A stretch of DNA of 64,000 nt from contig NZ_CP035491.1 in the NCBI RefSeq assembly GCF_004135405.1, positions 3,286,001-3,350,000 on the forward strand. The letters are read 5' to 3'. The notes beneath the pieces were generated by a model. That model saw only the letters and a program-made list of their open reading frames with translations, was not told where the DNA came from and searched no databases. Every line of letters begins with the position of its first letter. The first letter of the stretch is position 1. This DNA comes from Agromyces protaetiae. GTDB taxonomy: Bacteria; Actinomycetota; Actinomycetes; Actinomycetales; Microbacteriaceae. Of this stretch, positions 26,945 through 34,975 are shown piece by piece. The translations under genes were made by a program, and so were the position numbers.

Positions 26945-27594
26945 ATGCCCGACCCAGCTCCCGCCATCCGCCTCGCGATCGTCGACGACCATCGCATGCT
27001 CCTCGGCGCACTGAGCGAGTGGCTGCGGAACGCGGCTCCCGACATCGGTGTCGTCGCCGCGGTCCCGTCATGGTCCGAACTCCTCGCGCACCCCGAGTTC
27101 CCCGTCGACGTCGTGCTCCTCGACCTCGACCTCAAGGACAACATCCCCGTCTCGCTCAAGCTGTCGATGCTGAAGTCGGCGGGCGTGCAGACGATGCTCA
27201 TCAGCACGTACTCCGAGCCCGCAGTCGTACGCGAGGCGCTCGGCGCGGGCGCGCTCGGCTACCTGCCGAAGTCCGAGCCGGTCGAGACGATCGTCGAGGC
27301 GATCCGGGCCGCGAAGCTCGGCGAGAGCTACCTCACCCCGAGCTCGAGGCGACGCTCGACGAAGAGGGCGAGTCGCCCAAGCTCTCGGCGCAGGAGCGCC
27401 GTGTCATGGCGCTCTACGGCGCCGGCCAGCCGGTGAAGGCCGTCGCGTTCCAGCTCGGCATTTCCGAGGAGACGGCGAAGAGCTACCTCAAGCGCATCCG
27501 GGAGAAGTACCGTGCGGCCGGGTACGACGTCGGCACGAAGGTCGCGCTGCGCAAGCGCGCGATCGCCGACGGCATCCTCCTGCAGAGCGACTGA
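26945..27594 (+). pseudogene. NarL/LuxR-type response regulator, apparent -1 frameshift at 27336-27339
   Basis: The receiver domain is intact in the first frame: IRLAIVDDHRMLLGALSEWL, phospho-acceptor Asp in VDVVLLDLDLKD, Lys in LGYLPKSEP. After SYLTP the sequence continues in the next frame with ELEATLDEEGESPKLSAQER and the helix-turn-helix GQPVKAVAFQLGISEETAKS to the stop at 27594. One extra base in the CCCC run 27336-27339 yields an intact regulator of about 216 residues. GAGGAGAG precedes ATG 26945. It is the output of the kinase at 24531. As printed, the DNA-binding half would be lost, but an assembly error is the simpler explanation. Confidence 0.85.
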
Positions 27595-27602
27595 CGGGTC
27601 TC

Positions 27603-27640
27603 GCGCGAGGCTGCGGTCCGGGCTTCCGGATGCCTCGCGC
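27603..27640. terminator. Hairpin after the response-regulator gene
   Basis: GCGCGAGGC (27603-27611) pairs with GCCTCGCGC (27632-27640). The right arm overlaps a copy of GGATGCCTCG, and a second direct copy lies at 27652. Confidence 0.5.
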
Positions 27641-27681
27641 GCACGATGATCGGATGCCTCGCCGCCGGCGTCCTCTTGCGC

Positions 27682-27891
27682 TCAACGGCGCGTTTCGCCG
27701 CCCCAGACATCGCCGCGGTAGCCGCGATAGTCGTGTTCGGCGGGCTTCGCGACGCGGTCGTCGGGATCTTCGTCGCCGATGTCGTCGGCACGTCCCGACT
27801 GACGCACGCGGTGGCGTCGGTTGTAGGCAGCCTTGAGTTCGTCGTAGTGCTCGTGCGACACGATGTGCCGCTCGTCGCCGTGACCGACCAT
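27682..27891 (-). CDS. Small hydrophilic protein, unknown function
   Basis: A 69-residue, highly charged protein (YDELKAAYNRRHRVRQSGR, then an Asp/Glu-rich stretch and YRGYRGDVWGG). GAGGAGGAC lies 2 nt before ATG 27891, which strongly supports translation. It has no signal peptide or membrane segment. It could be a small cytoplasmic or nucleic-acid-associated protein. No family recognised. Confidence 0.65.
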   Translation of the reverse strand: MVGHGDERHIVSHEHYDELKAAYNRRHRVRQSGRADDIGDEDPDDRVAKPAEHDYRGYRGDVWGGETRR

Positions 27892-27967
27892 CCGTCCTCC
27901 TCGCGAGGCGCCCGCGTCGCAGCCTAACGCCGTCTCACGGGTGTTTCGTGGTGTGACGTGCCGCGGG

Positions 27968-29304
27968 TCAGTCGATCGCTGCCGTCGCCGCAGTCGTGAG
28001 CGGGACCCCGCCGATCCCGCGACGACGCCGCGAGCGGTCGAGGGCGAAGCTCGCGAGCGCGAGCACGATGCCCGCGACGGTGAGCACGAGGCCGACCCAC
28101 ACCGGTGCGATGTAGCCGAATCCGGCCGCGATCACGAGACCGCCGAGCAGTGCGCCGAGGCTGTTGCCGATGTTGAGTGCGGAGTGGTTGAGTGCCGCGG
28201 CGATCGATTGGCTGTCGTGCGCGACGTCCATGAGTCGGGCCTGGATCGTCGGCGAGAGCGCCGACGACGCGAGGCCGACGAGGAAGACGCCGATGAACAG
28301 CCCTGCCGGGAAGGCCGCCGTGAAGCCGAGCAGCACGAGGGCCGCCGCGAGCACGGCGAAGAAGAGGTACATCGATCGGCGCACGCTCCAATCGGCCATG
28401 CGTCCGCCGACGAGGTTGCCGATGACCATGCCGAGGCCGACGACGACGAGCGCAATGGGCACGAGCGACGCCGGAAGCCCGGTGACCTCGGTCGCGAGGG
28501 GGGCGATGTAGGTGTAGACGGCGAAGAGCCCGCCGAATCCGATCGCACCGATCGCGAGCGCGAACCACACCTGTGCGCGAGTGAACGCGCCGAGTTCGCG
28601 GCGGAGCGTCGCCTTCGGATCGCCCGCCTGGAACGGCACGGCGAACGCGACGGCGACGAACGTGAGCACGAAGATGCCGGCGACGGCGAGGTAGGCGACG
28701 CGCCAGTTCGTCGACTGCCCGAGCCACGTGATCGCGGGAACGCCGATGACGTTCGCGACGGTGAGTCCCGAGAGGACGAGAGCGACGCCGCGTGCGCGTT
28801 TGCCGGGCCGAGGAGACTCGCGGCGACGAGCGACGCGATGCCGAAGTAGGCGCCGTGCGGAAGGGCCGCGACGAAGCGCGCGACGAGCACGAGGCCGAAG
28901 GTCGGGAGAACGGCCGAGGCGATCGTGCCGAGCGCGAACGCCGCGAGGAGCGCGAGGAGGAGCTGCTTGCGCGGCCAGCGGGCGGCGAGCGCGGCGATCG
29001 TGGGGGCGCCGACGACGACGCCGGCGGCGTAGGCCGAGATGATCCATCCGGCCTGGGCGTTGGCGTCTTCGGGCGACTGCGCGTAGAGGTTCGGCAGGAG
29101 GTCGGCGGCGATGTTCGGCAGCAGGCCCATCGCCACGAACTCGGTCGAGCCGATGCCGAACCCGCCGAGGGCGAGGGCGAGGATCGCGAAGCGCACACGT
29201 GCGGGCGACCAGCCGTGCGCGGCGCCGGCGCTTGCCGCCGTCGGCGTCTGCTGCCCGCTCGCGCGTTTCCCGGAGGTCTGCTGCTCAGTGGTACCCGAAG
29301 TCAC
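27968..29304 (-). pseudogene. MFS exporter (DHA1, AraJ/YdhP-like), apparent -1 frameshift at 28805-28807
   Basis: A 12-helix major-facilitator transporter. The N-terminal half, from GTG 29304, carries LALGGFGIGSTEFVAMGLLP and the loop RWPRKQLLLALLAAFALG up to LVAASLLGP. The second half, in another frame, resumes at GKRARGVALVLSGLTVAN and runs to the stop at 27968. One extra base in the short C run (28805-28807 on this strand) restores an intact protein of about 445 residues. DHA1 members export drugs, sugars or arabinose analogues; the substrate is unknown. A -10-like CAGAAT ends 7 nt before the GTG, and two perfect palindromes lie upstream. Confidence 0.85.
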
Positions 29305-29311
29305 TCGGATG

Positions 29312-29362
29312 ATTCTGCCACGATTCGAATCGATTCGACAGTGGTGGAGACGAATCGATTCG
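29312..29362 (-). promoter_or_regulatory. Exporter promoter with two CGAATCGATTCG operators
   Basis: Two perfect 12-bp palindromes CGAATCGATTCG occupy 29326-29337 and 29351-29362, 25 bp apart. The first lies between the likely -10 (CAGAAT, 29317-29312) and -35 positions, a classic repressor site. A TetR- or MarR-type regulator is likely, but none is encoded next to it. Confidence 0.65.
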
Positions 29363-29446
29363 AGTGGATGTCACAAGCCACGGATTCTGCGGAAGTTCAC
29401 GTTCCGAGGGGTGGCGGTCATGGCCGACGACCCATAGCCTGCCGAC

Positions 29447-29668
29447 ATGGACCCCACCGTGACGGTCGCCGGCGTGCTCAGCTTCGCGGCGATCGCGGTG
29501 TTCGCTTCGGTCGGCATCCGCATGCGGCGCCGGGCCGATCGCGCCGCTCGCGAGGCCGGTCGCGATGAGTCCAGGCGAGCGGGAGAAACGCCGCCCGACG
29601 ACGCGAGCACTGTCGCGCTCCGTGCAGGCGGGGCATCCGCCTGGATGCGCGGCGGCGACGCGGGCTGA
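29447..29668 (+). CDS. Small single-pass membrane protein
   Basis: A 73-residue protein: short exported N-terminus, one transmembrane helix (VAGVLSFAAIAVFASVGI), then a basic/charged cytoplasmic tail. A -10-like TAGCCT (29435-29440) ends 6 nt before ATG 29447, consistent with a leaderless message. It ends 5 bp before the convergent DUF77 gene. The function is unknown and coding status rests on composition and the promoter fit. Confidence 0.5.
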   Translation: MDPTVTVAGVLSFAAIAVFASVGIRMRRRADRAAREAGRDESRRAGETPPDDASTVALRAGGASAWMRGGDAG

Positions 29669-29673
29669 CCGCC

Positions 29674-29985
29674 CTACTCCAACTCGCCGTCGATCGCCGC
29701 TTCGAGTCGCTCGAGTTTGCCCTCGAGCTCACCCGAGTACCCGGGCCGGATGTCGGCCTTGAGCACGAGCGATACGCGTGACCCGTATGCGCCGACCGCC
29801 TCGGTCGCGCGGCGGACGACGTCGAAGACCTCGTCCCACTCGCCTTCGATCGTCGTGAACATCGCGTCGGTGCGGTTGGGCAGCCCCGACTCGCGCACGA
29901 TCTTGACGGCTGCGGCGACGGCGTCGTGCACCGATCCGTCGGTACGGCCCGTGCCGCTCGGTGCCACGGAGAATGCGACGAGCAT
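29674..29985 (-). CDS. Thiamine-binding/MTH1187-family protein (DUF77)
   Basis: A 103-residue single-domain protein of the MTH1187/YkoF-like fold (MLVAFSVAPSGTG; NRTDAMFTTIEGEWDEVFDV; RVSLVLKADIRPG). Members form tetramers, and some bind thiamine or its pyrimidine moiety. A near-perfect GAGGAGGA precedes ATG 29985, which overlaps the glycosyltransferase stop (TGATG). No thiamine transport gene is adjacent. Confidence 0.85.
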   Translation of the reverse strand: MLVAFSVAPSGTGRTDGSVHDAVAAAVKIVRESGLPNRTDAMFTTIEGEWDEVFDVVRRATEAVGAYGSRVSLVLKADIRPGYSGELEGKLERLEAAIDGELE

Positions 29986-31289
29986 CAGGACTCCTCCTCG
30001 AGGGCCGGACTGCCCGCGAACGCGGGCGATGCGAGGGCGACCCGCTCGCGACCAGCCTGCCACAGGGCCCGCACGCTCCAGACGACGAGCCCGAGCAGAC
30101 CGGCGGCCTTGAGCGTGAGGAAGGTCACGAACAGCGGGTCGGCGGCGAGCAGCCACGCATACCAGTAGGGGTAGATGAGCTGGGTGAGCACCGCGACGAC
30201 GAGCGCGAGCACCGCGGGCAGGCCGAAGCGCAGCGGGCGGGTCGCAAGTCCGAGCACGACGGGCGCCGCGAGCCACGCCGCGAACTGCGGTGACCCGACC
30301 TTGTTGAGCAGCATGAGCGCGGCCACGAGCGCGAGCGAGAGCGGAGCGAGCACCCGCCCGATCGGTGCCCCGCGCCGCACGGCGCGGACGCCGACGAGCA
30401 CGATCGCGACGGCCGCGACCGCCATCGCGGGCGTCGCGAGCGCAGCCGCGATCTCGACCCCGGGTCCCGAGAGCTGATAGGTCAGGATGTCCCGGTCGTA
30501 GACGACCGACACGTCGTTCGACCCTGCGACGATGGCCCAGAGCCATCCGACCCCGAAGGGCGCCTCGACCTGGAGCCCTCGACCAGTCTGCTCGCCGAGG
30601 AAGCCGAAGACGTTGAGGCCCGACCCCGCGAGGAAGCTGACCGCGACGATGCCGACGCTGATGCTCGCGGCGATCACGACGACCTCGAATCGCCGCCGAT
30701 GCGCGACCGTCACGGCTGCGAGGAGCGCGGCCGGCCACACCTTCACCCACGTCGCGATCGTGAGGAGCACGGCGGCGATGCGGGGGCGTCCGGCGGCGAC
30801 GAGGAGACCGACGAGCGCGAGCGGCACGGTCACGGCGTCGATGCGGGCGAGCGCGATGGGGCCGAGGCACGCGAGAAAGAGCAGCCACCACCACGCCGCG
30901 ACGCGGCGTGTGCGGGAGAGCCGACGCGTGCCGAGGAGCATCCCGAACGCGATGGCGTTCAGGATCGTCATGAGGCCGAGCCAGGTCTCGGGGTACCACG
31001 ACGCGCCAAAGGCGAGCGAGGCCGCCATGGGCGCGAACGCGAGGATCGGATACACCCACGGCCCGTCGATGCCGATGCGCATCCAGCCCTCGTCGGCCGC
31101 CTTCGCCCAGTTCAGGTAGACGACCTCGACGTCGCCGAGGGGCCAGCCCCACCCGCCGAGGTTGACCCACACGAGGAGCGCGTGCACGAGCGCGAAGCCC
31201 GTCCAGAGGGCGGCGCGCGAACCGAGCAACCGGCGAAGAGCCCCGCTCCGCGGCCGAGCGGATGCCTCGGAGCCGCCGCCTGCCGTCAT
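29985..31289 (-). CDS. Polytopic GT87-like glycosyltransferase
   Basis: A 434-residue protein with about ten transmembrane helices and GT-C-type composition; DVEVVYLNWAKAADEGW near the first loop carries the acidic residues expected for the active site of PimE/DUF2029-type mannosyltransferases. It would use a polyprenyl-phosphate sugar outside the membrane to build envelope glycans. ATG 31289 lies 8 nt after a TAGGCT box (minus strand 31303-31298) with no ribosome site, suggesting a leaderless message. It is cotranscribed with the DUF77 gene. Confidence 0.78.
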   Translation of the reverse strand: MTAGGGSEASARPRSGALRRLLGSRAALWTGFALVHALLVWVNLGGWGWPLGDVEVVYLNWAKAADEGWMRIGIDGPWVYPILAFAPMAASLAFGASWYPETWLGLMTILNAIAFGMLLGTRRLSRTRRVAAWWWLLFLACLGPIALARIDAVTVPLALVGLLVAAGRPRIAAVLLTIATWVKVWPAALLAAVTVAHRRRFEVVVIAASISVGIVAVSFLAGSGLNVFGFLGEQTGRGLQVEAPFGVGWLWAIVAGSNDVSVVYDRDILTYQLSGPGVEIAAALATPAMAVAAVAIVLVGVRAVRRGAPIGRVLAPLSLALVAALMLLNKVGSPQFAAWLAAPVVLGLATRPLRFGLPAVLALVVAVLTQLIYPYWYAWLLAADPLFVTFLTLKAAGLLGLVVWSVRALWQAGRERVALASPAFAGSPALEEES

Positions 31290-31395
31290 GGTGGAAGAGC
31301 CTAGCCGAGCGTCACAGTCCGCCATGTGGGCCCCTGCCCGCCGTGCGGAGGGGCATTCTGGATGACACCCGAGATCGAGTCCCCTGGAGGCTGCC

Positions 31396-32250
31396 ATGTC
31401 CCGTCGCTCCATCGCCCTCTCCGTCGCCGCGCTCGCGGCCGCCGCTGCGCTCGCACTGTCGGGCTGCGCCTCGGGCACCGACGCGACGGGCTCCGACCCC
31501 GCCGCGGGCGGCGACGCCGACGGCTTCCTCACGGCCGGCAAGCTCACGATCGGCACGGGTGAGCCGGCCTACTTCCCGTGGGTCATCGACGACGACCCCG
31601 AGTCGGGCGAGGGCTTCGAGGCGGCCGTCGCCTACGCCGTCGCCGACGAGCTCGGCTTCGCGCACGACGACGTCGTGTGGGTGCGCACGACGTTCGACCA
31701 GGCGATCGCCCCGGGCCCGAAGGACTTCGACTTCAACCTGCAGCAGTTCTCGATCACCCCCGAGCGCCAAGAGGCGGTCGACTTCTCGTCGCCGTACTAC
31801 GAGACGACGCAGGTCGTCATCACCGTCGAGAGCTCCCCCGCCGCCTCCGCGACCTCCATCGCCGACCTGAAGCCGCTCCTCATCGGCGCGCAGACGGGCA
31901 CCACGAGCTTCGACGCGATCGAGGACATCATCGCCCCCGACCAGGGCGCGCAGGTGTTCAACACGAACGACGACGCGAAGCTCGCCCTCCAGTCGGGCCA
32001 GGTCGATGCGATCGTCGTCGACCTGCCGACGGCCTTCTATCTCACGGGCGTCGAACTCGACGGCGGCAAGATCGTCGGGCAGCTCGCCGGCACCGAGGGC
32101 GCCGACCAGTTCGGCCTCGTGCTCGCGAAGGACTCCCCGCTCACCGATCGCGTCACGAAGGCGGTCGACGCACTGCGCGACGACGGCACGCTCGCAGAGC
32201 TCGCCGACAAGTGGCTCGGCGGCGACGACACGGCGCCGGTGCTGAAGTAG
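31396..32250 (+). CDS. Amino-acid ABC transporter substrate-binding lipoprotein
   Basis: A 284-residue family-3 solute-binding protein. The signal peptide ends in the lipobox ALSGC. The mature domain shows LTIGTGEPAYFPWVIDDDP, GFEAAVAYAVADELGF and FSITPERQEAVDFSSPYYET, the usual polar amino-acid binding pattern. It delivers ligand to the permease and ATPase encoded next. The ligand is not certain; the Arg of the carboxylate clamp is the ITPER Arg. Confidence 0.9.
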   Translation: MSRRSIALSVAALAAAAALALSGCASGTDATGSDPAAGGDADGFLTAGKLTIGTGEPAYFPWVIDDDPESGEGFEAAVAYAVADELGFAHDDVVWVRTTFDQAIAPGPKDFDFNLQQFSITPERQEAVDFSSPYYETTQVVITVESSPAASATSIADLKPLLIGAQTGTTSFDAIEDIIAPDQGAQVFNTNDDAKLALQSGQVDAIVVDLPTAFYLTGVELDGGKIVGQLAGTEGADQFGLVLAKDSPLTDRVTKAVDALRDDGTLAELADKWLGGDDTAPVLK

Positions 32251-32272
32251 CGCGCCGCGCTAGCGTGTCGGT

Positions 32273-33127
32273 GTGACCGACCAGGAGTGGCAGCCGAGCG
32301 CGCGCGAGCTCGAGCGCCGCGGCTTCCGGCGCGCGCAGACGACGCGTTCGATCGTGATCGGGCTCGTGTCGACGCTCGCGCTCGCGCTCGCCCTCGGTCT
32401 CTCGATCGGGCTGTCTCCGGGGTGGCCGCGTGTCCAGCAGACGTTCCTCGATCCGGGCATCGCCGTCCAGGCCTTCCCGCGCATCATCGAGGGGCTGTGG
32501 CTCAACGTCCAGGTGCTGTTCTTCGCCGTCATCGGGGTGACGGTGTTCGGGCTGCTGCTCGCGACGCTGCGGACGCTTCGCGGTCCGGTGTTCTTCCCGG
32601 TGCGGGCGCTCGCGGCGGGCTACACCGACCTCTTCCGCGGCCTGCCGCTCCTCATCGTCCTCTACCTCGTCGGCTACGGCATCCCGGCGCTCGAGTTCTT
32701 CCCGCGCATGCCGGCGGCCTTCTGGGGCACGATCGCGCTCATCCTCACGTATTCGGCGTACGTCGCCGAGGTCTTCCGAGCCGGCATCGAGGCCGTGCAC
32801 CCGTCGCAGCGCCTCGCGGCGCGCGCACTCGGCCTCAGCCACGGACAGACCATGCGCCGGGTCGTGCTGCCCCAGGCGGTGCGCAAGGTGACGCCCGCGC
32901 TCATGAACGATTTCGTCGCCATGCAGAAAGACGTGGGCCTCATCTCGGTGCTCGGCGCGGTCGACGCCGTGCGCGCGGCGCAGATCGAGACCGCCCACTT
33001 CTTCAACTTCACGCCCTACGTCGTCGCGGGCCTGTTGTTCGTGCTCCTCGCGTGGCCGACGATCCGGCTGACCGACTCGGTCACGGCGCGCATGCGCGCC
33101 CGAGAGCAGGTCGGGAGCATCGTATGA
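32273..33127 (+). CDS. Amino-acid ABC transporter permease
   Basis: A 284-residue HisM-type permease with an EAA-loop segment (YVAEVFRAGIEAVHPSQRLA; LGLSHGQTMRRVVLPQAVR) and five or six helices. The start is GTG 32273. TAGCGT (32261-32266) ends 6 nt upstream and no ribosome site is visible, so an internal leaderless promoter may raise permease/ATPase expression independently of the binding protein. Its stop overlaps the ATPase start as ATGA. Confidence 0.9.
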   Translation: MTDQEWQPSARELERRGFRRAQTTRSIVIGLVSTLALALALGLSIGLSPGWPRVQQTFLDPGIAVQAFPRIIEGLWLNVQVLFFAVIGVTVFGLLLATLRTLRGPVFFPVRALAAGYTDLFRGLPLLIVLYLVGYGIPALEFFPRMPAAFWGTIALILTYSAYVAEVFRAGIEAVHPSQRLAARALGLSHGQTMRRVVLPQAVRKVTPALMNDFVAMQKDVGLISVLGAVDAVRAAQIETAHFFNFTPYVVAGLLFVLLAWPTIRLTDSVTARMRAREQVGSIV

Positions 33128-33909
33128 GCGGCGCCGGCTTCGAGACGGGCGACGAGCGGGCGGATGCCTCGGGCGCGCCCTCGCCCGTCCTGCGGCTCCG
33201 AGACATCCGACGCGCCTTCGGCGACAAGGTCGTGCTGCGGGGCATCGACCTCGATGTCGCGGCGCACGAGGTCGTCGCGCTCATCGGCGCGTCGGGGTCG
33301 GGGAAGTCGACGCTCCTCCGCACGGTCAATCTGCTCGAGCCGATCGACGACGGGCTCATCGAGCTCGCGGGCCGCGACATCTCCGATCCGCGCGTCGACG
33401 CCGACGCTGTGCGGGCGCGCATCGGCGCGGTCTTCCAGCAGTACAACCTCTTCCCGCACCTGTCGGTGCTCGACAATGTGACGCTCGCGGCACGGCTCGT
33501 GCATCGCATGCCCCGCGCCGAGGCCGAAGGCCGCGGCCGCGAACTCCTCGCGTCGATCGGGCTCGCCGACTACGCAGAGGCTTTCCCCGACCGGCTGTCG
33601 GGCGGGCAGCAGCAGCGCGTCGCGATCGTGCGAGCGATCCTCACCGAGCCCGAGCTGCTCCTCCTCGACGAGGTCACGAGCGCACTCGACCCCGAACTCG
33701 TGGGGGATGTGCTCGCCCTCGTGCGGTCGCTCGCAGGCGGCGGCACGACGATCCTCATGGCGACGCACGAGATGGCGTTCGCGCGCGAAGTCGCCGACCG
33801 CGTCGTGTTCCTCGACGGCGGAGTGATCGTCGAGGAGGGGCCTGCGGCAGAGGTCCTCTCCGCGCCGCGCGAGGCGCGCACGCGCGAGTTCCTGGCGCGG
33901 TTCCTGTAG
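33124..33909 (+). CDS. Amino-acid ABC transporter ATP-binding protein
   Basis: A 261-residue GlnQ-type ATPase: Walker A GASGSGKST, Q loop FQQYNLFPHLSV, signature LSGGQQQRV, Walker B LLLLDEVTSALD, switch MATHEM. An N-terminal stretch of about 22 residues is unusual for the family (GDERADASGAPSP) and contains a copy of the GGATGCCTCGG motif (33162). A second, inverted copy lies at 33198. ATG 33124 overlaps the permease stop. Confidence 0.92.
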   Translation: MSGAGFETGDERADASGAPSPVLRLRDIRRAFGDKVVLRGIDLDVAAHEVVALIGASGSGKSTLLRTVNLLEPIDDGLIELAGRDISDPRVDADAVRARIGAVFQQYNLFPHLSVLDNVTLAARLVHRMPRAEAEGRGRELLASIGLADYAEAFPDRLSGGQQQRVAIVRAILTEPELLLLDEVTSALDPELVGDVLALVRSLAGGGTTILMATHEMAFAREVADRVVFLDGGVIVEEGPAAEVLSAPREARTREFLARFL

Positions 33910-33965
33910 GGGCGTCTCCCGGCCGGAACCGAGTCTTCCGCCCTCGGTGTGCACCGCTGCCACCG

Positions 33966-34044
33966 GCAATTCAGGACGTTCCACGGTTCCGTCGGCGCGT
34001 CGCCGCGGTTCAGGCGGCGTGTCGCCGGATTCTTCCTGAATTGC
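33966..34044. repeat. 11-bp inverted repeat in a convergent intergenic gap
   Basis: GCAATTCAGGA (33966-33976) is exactly inverted as TCCTGAATTGC (34034-34044), with 57 bp between them that can form smaller G/C hairpins. It lies between the convergent ABC ATPase and nnrD genes and may be a large terminator structure. Otherwise the 33910-34096 gap holds nothing recognisable. Confidence 0.6.
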
Positions 34045-34096
34045 GCCGCAGCCAGCGCGCCGCGTCGCCCGGGAATAGGGTCGGACGCCTCCCCCG

Positions 34097-34951
34097 CTAC
34101 GCGCGCGCGAGCAGCGCGCCGATCACGCGCGGCACCTGCTCCGCGACATCCAACGCCGTGATCGGGCCGCCTCCGACCGCCTCGCTCGCGAGCTTCCCGG
34201 CCGCGGCGTGCACATGAACGGCGGTCGCCGCGAGATGCGTCAGCACGGTCGCATCGGTCTGGAGCGCCTCGCCGTGGGTCGCCGCGAGCGCGCCGAGGAT
34301 GCCCGCGAGCACATCGCCCGTGCCCGCCGTCGCGAGCCAGTGCGTGGACGCCTCGATGACGAACCGGTTGCCCGACGGGTCGCACACGTGCGTGCGCGCG
34401 CCCTTCAGGAGCACGGCGACCCCGAGTTCGTGCGCCGCGCGCTCCGCCCATGCGGCGGGGTCGGCGCGCACCTCGTCGACGCTCGTGCGCACCTCGCGCG
34501 AGGCGAGGAGCGTCGCGAGCTCGCGCACGTGGGGGGTGATCACGGTGGGAGCCGAGTGGGTGCCGACGAGGTCGAGGGCCCCGGCGTCGAGCACGACGGG
34601 CTGCCCCGACGCGAGCGCGTGCTGGAGGTCGCCCTGCAGCAGGAACGTGCGCCGGCCCGGGTCCATGCCCGACCCGAGGACCCACGCCTGCACCCGCCCG
34701 GCCTGCACGACCGTCTCGGGGCGGCGCAGCAGCACGGCGGCGCGCACCGCGCGGGGGCCCGTGAAGCGCACCATGCCGACGCCCGTGCGGTACGCGGCCT
34801 CGACGCCGAGGACGGCCGCGCCCGGGTACTCGGTCGAACCGGTGACGACGCCGAGCACGCCGCGGCGGTACTTGTCGTCGTCAGCGCCAGGCCGTCTGAT
34901 CCACGCGGCGGCATCGGCCGCGGTCCACTCCTGCCACGGGGTGCCCGTCAT
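34097..34951 (-). CDS. nnrD: ADP-dependent NAD(P)H-hydrate dehydratase
   Basis: A 284-residue ribokinase-like NnrD/CARKD domain protein: KYRRGVLGVVTGSTEYPGAA, VLGSGMDP, VVLDAGALDLV, ITPHVRELATLL, LKGARTHVCDP and the catalytic ATAGTGDVLAGILGALAA. It repairs hydrated NAD(P)H at the cost of ADP. No NnrE epimerase domain is fused. ATG 34951 follows TATCGT (34964-34959) by 7 nt. GGGAG also lies just ahead, so the message is leaderless or has a very short leader. It is divergent from the HAD gene with only 24 bp between starts. Confidence 0.9.
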   Translation of the reverse strand: MTGTPWQEWTAADAAAWIRRPGADDDKYRRGVLGVVTGSTEYPGAAVLGVEAAYRTGVGMVRFTGPRAVRAAVLLRRPETVVQAGRVQAWVLGSGMDPGRRTFLLQGDLQHALASGQPVVLDAGALDLVGTHSAPTVITPHVRELATLLASREVRTSVDEVRADPAAWAERAAHELGVAVLLKGARTHVCDPSGNRFVIEASTHWLATAGTGDVLAGILGALAATHGEALQTDATVLTHLAATAVHVHAAAGKLASEAVGGGPITALDVAEQVPRVIGALLARA

Positions 34952-34958
34952 GCTCCCA

Positions 34959-34968
34959 ACGATAGATT
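34959..34968. promoter_or_regulatory. Overlapping divergent -10 boxes in a 24-bp intergenic gap
   Basis: TATCGT on the minus strand (34964-34959) and TAGATT on the plus strand (34963-34968) share two bases. Each ends 7 nt before its start codon (nnrD 34951; HAD 34976). The -35 elements must lie inside the opposing coding regions. Confidence 0.55.
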
Positions 34969-34975
34969 GGGACGG

